Shown: positions 1 to 64,000 of the stretch, piece by piece | Position numbering within the stretch: position 1 is the stretch's first letter | Layout of the letters: the number at the start of each line of letters is the position of its first letter | Origin: Armadillidium nasatum | Lineage: Eukaryota > Arthropoda > Malacostraca > Isopoda > Armadillidiidae | Assembly: GCA_009176605.1 (NCBI GenBank) | Contig: SEYY01002021.1 | Location: 1-64,000, forward strand | DNA: 64,000 nucleotides | Reading direction: 5' to 3' | Notes under the pieces: generated by a model | Told to the model about the DNA's origin: nothing | The model's input: only the letters and a program-made list of their open reading frames with translations | Databases searched by the model: none | Position numbers and translations under genes: made by a program

Positions 1-1042
1 ATTTGGGTTCACTTTCATACATGCCTTTACCAGAGTTAACTTCATCATTTAAGAGTATTACTTTACTCTCCGTTTTTTAGAAACTAATAAATATAAAATA
101 ATGACTTAATATTTTGTAAGAAAATTAATTTTATGTACACTCTCACCCAAATGGTTCAATTTATCTAAACTGAACAATTTGAATATTTAAAAAAAAATAA
201 AAAAATAAAAAAATAAAAAAATAATAGGAACATTGAATATTTTACAAAAAATTAAAATATATAAATAAATGAAATGAGATGAAACAACTAAATAAGTATT
301 TATGAACCTAAAAATTGTTTGTTTATTTATTTTTAACTTATGTACTAAACTACTCGATTACACCATAATTATAAAATATACGGATGCTAATGGAAAGTTT
401 TACTTAATATCTAAGAACCTTTAAAACTATTGTAGCCCTTAGGAACAACATTTTGCTTTGGTCACTTTTCCAGTGCATCATTGGTACTTTGCTCCTTAGG
501 AACAGATTGATCGCTGTATCATGTTCAACAAAATTATTTAAACAAATATGAACTTTACCTCTATCGAATGGGAGTTGGTTTGTAAGCTTAAGTTTTAATT
601 TAATAATAAAGGAAAAATCATATTTGAGTTTAAAATCTGACACAGAAACCTGAAAATACTTTATGGTACATTCAATATACTGATGGCTCCTTGAAAACTG
701 AGAGTACAATTTCAGATCTTCAAGATATTGTTGGTTTCCTATTTGGTAACTATTTAAAATATACTTATTTTGGTTCTTGCTTGGAATAATGTTTGAATTT
801 AAGGATGAAGTAGGAAATGGAACTCAATACATTTGTTTGTATTTCCCAATGTGAATCTAGTAATTAATCTATGGGGTAATATTTTTCCAAATCTGGGTTT
901 GAAATCAATTTACTCACTATGAGGAGATTAATAATAAAGAGATGCAACCCAAAACAACAAGGCTTAGAGTTGGAATGATTTATACTACAACCCCAAGATT
1001 CTTCCACGTTATTTGGAGGTGAACAATTACCCATATAATAAA

Positions 1043-1080
<38 letters not shown>

Positions 1081-1317
1081 TCAGTTTTTTCATATCATTC
1101 TCATTATCTCCTACATTAAAATTTAATATATAGAACAAGACTAGGATCAACTGTAAAGTGGCACAGCACATATCAAAGCACAACCTTAAACTATGATATC
1201 TCACAGTGTAAAAATTTTTGGGTAGATTTCCAAACAAATCCAGCAGTTGAATTTGATCAACTTCAATCAAACTTATGGTATTTAATGCCTTCTTTAATAA
1301 TACAAAAATTGTTTTGC
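1..1317. other. AT-rich flank without recognisable gene
   Basis: Low-complexity AT-rich DNA 3' of the ACSBG gene. Short open frames exist (for example 404-709 minus) but show no family features. An A-run of about 31 bp lies at 1046-1076. Confidence 0.5.
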
Positions 1318-2745
1318 ATATATATTAGACTACTTGCCAGCTTTTGACTAAGGTTAGATATAGGAAGAGCTTGGTTAGCAAATATGGGAACTTTTATACT
1401 GTTGGAAATTTCTATGGCGCTGAAACCCCAGAAAGCCCTTAATGCAGATATGTTGCTGCTCTACTAAGGATAAATCTAATACTAGTAAATTTAACCTACA
1501 GTTAATAAAATAAATTGAAAAAGGAACTCACCATTTAAATATTTTCTTCAAATTGTTAAAAAAAGGGGAAATTTGGGGGATTTACTTTATTTCCAAGATA
1601 AAAACTTGGACGATTGACTTATTTTGTGTAAGCTCAAATAAATTTTAAAGTAGTAAATTACATAAAATTTAGCCTAGTAGGAACATTGCTTCAACCCAAA
1701 GCAAGAATCCTCAACTATATTAGAAAATCCTTATATGTTGCTTCTTAGTAGATAAAACTATCTATCATTTTTTGTCCAATTTTAAAAAATTTCAAAAGTT
1801 TGAGAAACTATATCTTTCTTCAAGCAAATAGATTTTAATAATGCTCTAAATAAAAGTTGTAGACCTATCCCTCATCCAAACAATATCCAAAAATAAAAAA
1901 ATTGTAGGATTATTTTTTTTAAATAATTTTTTTCTCCGGAAAAAATTTTTTAAAAATTTAAAAAAAAAAAAACAACAAAAAAAAAAAAAAATTCGAGTGC
2001 TTATAACTTTTTTCCTAGACGTGATATCAAAAATCGTCTCCTGCATATCCAAGAAATTGGGGTTAAGATTGTTCAGTTAAATTTTCAATTCATGTGGACC
2101 AGTGGTTTGACCCAGCTATTCACTTATTTTTGGTGTGTATTCCTAAATGCCTTCTTTAATAATGCAAAAATTGTTTTACATATATATATTAGACAACTTG
2201 CCAGCTTATGACTAAGGTTAGGTACAGAAAGGGCTTGGTTAGGAAACATGGGAACTTTTATACTGTTGGAAATTTCTATGGCGCTGAAACCCCAGAAAGC
2301 CCTTAATGCAGATATGTTGCTGCTCTACTAAGAATTCACTTTTATTTTCAACAAAAAATCTAAATAACTTTCAAACTTTTATAAACTCAGAAAAACGTTC
2401 AGAATAAACTTTGATTATCGGGAAAAATGCATATATATTGAAAATTTCAGCTCGATCGGTCAAAAAATAGAAAGTTTTCAAAAAATTGGACCATCCCCTT
2501 ATTAAAATTTATTTATGAGCTTACACGTAATATGCTGAAGGTCCAAGTTTAACATCTTGGAAATAAAGTAAATCCCCTAATTTGACAATTTGAAGAACAT
2601 TTTAAATGGCGAGTTCCTTTATCAAGTTCTTTATTAATTTATAGGCTAAAATGTTATAGAATTAGGTTTATTCTTGGCAGAGCAGCCACTGATCTGCATT
2701 AAACGCTTTCTGGGGTTTCAGCACCATAGAAATTTCCCAACACCT
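1318..2745. repeat. Complex with a 150-bp direct repeat and about 240-bp inverted arms
   Basis: The segment at 1318-1470 (CTTGCCAGCTT ... GTTGCTGCTCTACTAAG) recurs directly at about 2178-2332 with few differences. Sequence at about 1395-1655 (CCAGAAAGCCCTTAATGCAG ... TTGTGTAAGCTCAAATAAAT) recurs inverted at about 2500-2745 (GAGCTTACACGTAATATG ... CTGCATTAAACGCTTTCTGG). No coding capacity was seen. It looks like a non-autonomous palindromic element with an internal duplication. Confidence 0.7.
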
Positions 2746-3234
2746 CTGCTCAAAAACCAAGGCCCAGTTAAACAGTAAAGTTAAGTAAACTTTGAGTTAA
2801 GTCAAATATAAAATTCAAGTTAAAAGGAATGCACTAACTCAACCCGAACATAGTAAAAAAAAAATCAACTTTAATTGAAAATAGCAAAACAAAATATCAG
2901 GTTTGAGTTGGTCTAATTGGGACCTAATTTCTCATACAAAGCTCTAAAGATTCCTACCATAAGAATTAAAGAATATATAACTACTATAATGGCTACAATT
3001 AATTTAAAAGTTAAATGGGATAACACTCATCTCTCCGAAGACTCTTCAGGCGTTGATGAGTATCTTAATTAAAAACGGCTAAATCATAATTATAAAAAAA
3101 GCGACTTACACTGTCGAAATTAAATACGGCAGGTTCTAATTCCTCGCTCCCCATACATAAAACGAGTCAAAAAAACATGTAAAACGTTGCCATTCTATAA
3201 AAGAATTCTAAGTTTAGGATGTATTTTGATACTT

Positions 3235-3290
3235 TGGGAAAACCATAGTTTTATCTATTAAGAAGCAACATATAAGGATTTTCTAATAAT
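3235..3290. repeat. Inverted copy of the 1720-1765 segment
   Basis: TTTTATCTATTAAGAAGCAA and following bases up to GGATTTTCTAAT are the reverse complement of the stretch at about 1720-1765 (TTAGAAAATCCTTATATGTT onward). This links the region to the inverted-repeat complex upstream. Confidence 0.7.
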
Positions 3291-3340
3291 ACACAAATAA
3301 TGGAAAGAAAATCAATATTACCTATGGATAATTTTCCTAT

Positions 3341-3987
3341 CTATTTTAGGACACACATAAGTGGGAGAAAACTGGTCTCTTGACATTCCTTCTGTAAATA
3401 GTTAAAATTGTTTGTTCTTTTTATTATATTTTCATTTTCCCGACACCAAATAACTTGTTTCATAAGATCTAAATTTTTATTTTCACTTAACAAATAGGAG
3501 ACCTGACCCTCCCAAAATAAAGGCATGATTGGTCTACTTATGCTATCTTTTTCCCCATTCTGAAAAGTATACCGAACCAAATGCATTTTTTTTTCTGAGA
3601 AATCCTTTTTGCAGTTATTAACGAACAACAGATGTGTTTTTGCAACATTTATTTTCTACAACTTTCTTTTTTATTTACTTTATCATCAACTAAGATGTCA
3701 TCAAAAATAATATAACAATTAAATTACATAAGATTTCTCTAAACTCATTAATGATTAATTCCCTCTGTATGAGTAAACATGTTGCCTGAATCACTTTCCC
3801 GTTCTTTTTCTTTAATTTCCCCAAAATCAACTAATACTTCATTTAAAGTCTCATAACTTGCATTACATTCCACTTTCTCTTTTTCCACTACATTAATCGC
3901 TTCACCATGATTGATTTCCTCTGATAGAGTAGTAATGTTGAATACACGAGTGTTTAAGTGGTGAGCAAGTTTTAATGATGAATCCAC
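3341..3987 (-). other. Two unassigned open frames (3341-3628, 3748-3987)
   Basis: Two minus-strand open frames of 95 and 79 codons. The second is rich in charged residues (KEKVECNASYE, EIKEKERESDSG). I recognise neither. They may be chance frames, transposon remnants or exons of another gene downstream of ACSBG; nothing in the sequence decides. Confidence 0.15.
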
Positions 3988-4116
3988 CTATTGGTTATAG
4001 GGAAGGTGTGTTTAGTTTGAGTATTTGTTCACAATCTCTTTTTAATACAATACCAATAGAAATCTTAGCATAAAAGATTGTTTACCAAATACATCATCAG
4101 TCTCAGGTAAACAAAA

Positions 4117-4206
4117 TGTAGATTATGTCCCTAATATTAAATCAATATCATTGATCTCATATTAATGTAGATTGTGTGCCTAATATTAAATCAATATCAT
4201 TGATCA
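4117..4206. repeat. Tandem duplication, period about 49 bp
   Basis: TGTAGATTATGTCCCTAATA and following bases at 4117 recur at 4166 as TGTAGATTGTGTGCCTAATA, both continuing through ATCAATATCATTGATC. Confidence 0.8.
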
Positions 4207-4700
4207 GCTAAATTATAACCCTTGTCCAGAATTTCTTCAATTCAAATCGAAGTCACGGTAACTTAGGAGTATAATTTTTCAGTGTGCCAGCACTCAACGC
4301 AGTTAAGAGTAAGAGATTAGCTCGGTTATCAGTGTCTCCTGGAATTCATGGGTAAATATGACCAAGCAGTTCTGACCTTTTTTTAAACCAAAAATAGAGT
4401 CAGAATATGTTCTTAAAACTCTTTAATAGCATTTAAAAATCATACTGTAGGATAAAAAATACTACCGTTTTTATTTTTGTAATGTAATTTGTAAACAACA
4501 TTTAAATCTTTAAAAATATCAAAACAATAACAATATATAATTAACTGATCAGTATGAAAGTAACTTTATACTGATACGCTGAAAATAAAAAAAGCAAAGA
4601 AGCAGCAGAATATCTGAATGTAAATTTTACTTTTAATTAAAACTCCTAATGAAATTTGGTGAAAATTCAAGATTACGAGGATATTTTTTTGCTGATATTT

Positions 4701-62172
<57,472 letters not shown>

Positions 62173-62569
62173 CTAAAATAAATATACCATATATTTTTTT
62201 CATTCTTCATCTGCACACTAATATTATGCTGACAGAGCTAAGACACCAATATTTTTGCCATTTAGTGATTCATACAAATTGAGGCCTTAAAAATTACAAA
62301 TACCTCACTCCACTTCTAATCTGAAATATATCTAAATTTTCAACAGTTAATGCAAGTTAATAGGATATGCATCTGTTATATAACAGGGTTGTTTGATTTA
62401 AACCAACTAAAAAACTTTTTTTTTTTTTTTTCTAATGAAAGCAAACTGAAAAGTAGCTTAAAACAAAATATATAGCTTTCACACTGAGAATTCAAAAATA
62501 TAGTTGGTTATAGCCTATAAGCTATATTAAAGGGCAAAAAATATTTTTTAAAATATTTAAAAAATTATT

Positions 62570-63796
<1,227 letters not shown>

Positions 63797-64000
63797 AAGA
63801 TGAAAAGCCCTAGACTCCACCTTTTAGAGAAGTGCTCTATGTGTGAAACCACCATTCATCCCGGAATCGTACAAAATCTATTCTTCGAGATACCGAAAAT
63901 TCTTTCTCTGACGCAAATGCAATAATCTTTCTGGATCCACTTCCTCTCGCCCTTTCTGGCATTTTGCAAAAAATGTCAACTCTAACTTTGCTTCTTCGTC
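63797..64000. pseudogene. Two LINE B fragments in opposite orientation
   Basis: 63797-63850 reads as the minus-strand 3' domain (AAAAGCCCTAGACTCCACCT). From about 63853 (CATCCCGGAATCGTACAAAA) the sequence is plus-strand EN/RT linker DNA (WHFAKNVNSNFASS), running off the window edge. Confidence 0.8.

Overview
This is a eukaryotic, AT-rich, repeat-dominated stretch, most likely from an arthropod. A decapod crustacean is my guess, from the extreme density of long (TA)n and (GA)n microsatellites combined with APE-type LINEs, Penelope-like elements and hAT MITEs; it is inference and I cannot fix the species. Coding exons have GT/AG borders and sit far apart, and there is no sign of prokaryotic gene organisation.

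The only clear host gene lies on the minus strand and spans almost the whole window (about 62172 down to 4701). It is the 3' two-thirds of a bubblegum-type very-long-chain acyl-CoA synthetase (ACSBG family). Nine well-supported exons, at 62172-62009, 55181-55028, 48044-47807, 19556-19399, 18795-18689, 17877-17600, 10471-10275, 5326-5129 and 4893-4701, read through most junctions in phase and carry the AMP-binding P-loop, the YGLSE motif and the [23 protein letters not shown] motifs. The first exons must lie beyond base 64000. One exon (47807-48044) holds two single-base frame breaks. The short linker between the 19.4 kb and 18.7 kb exons is unresolved.

Everything else is intron or 3' flank filled with mobile DNA. 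LINE family B (APE endonuclease plus RT) has two near full-length minus copies (30645-34011, 42514-45858) and at least six broken copies in both orientations. LINE A has one long plus copy (27603-30523) and two short minus copies. LINE C is a long minus copy (34662-37562) and LINE D a plus-strand 3' fragment (23480-24250). A Penelope-like element is present as a head-to-head pair (10638-13398 minus, 13413-14899 plus). A second Penelope family is at 62707-63385, and a third terminal piece at 63668-63796. Both Penelope families carry hammerhead-ribozyme-like motifs after the ORF. DNA elements include a hAT MITE inserted in a tRNA-derived SINE with an 8-bp target duplication (19820-20978), several small TIR elements made of GGTATC repeats embedded in (TA)n, a Tc1-like transposase relic (57545-58240), a fold-back element (54290-54629) and three relics of transposon-derived proteins (40419-42480, 48890-50110, 59975-60325).

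The most striking global pattern is that TE ends repeatedly coincide with long (TA)n tracts: 5' and 3' ends of LINE B, 3' ends of LINE A and C, Penelope 3' ends, and both ends of the GGTATC MITEs. Two host splice sites also touch such tracts. Either TA tracts are insertion targets, or TE ends seed them; the sequence alone cannot decide.
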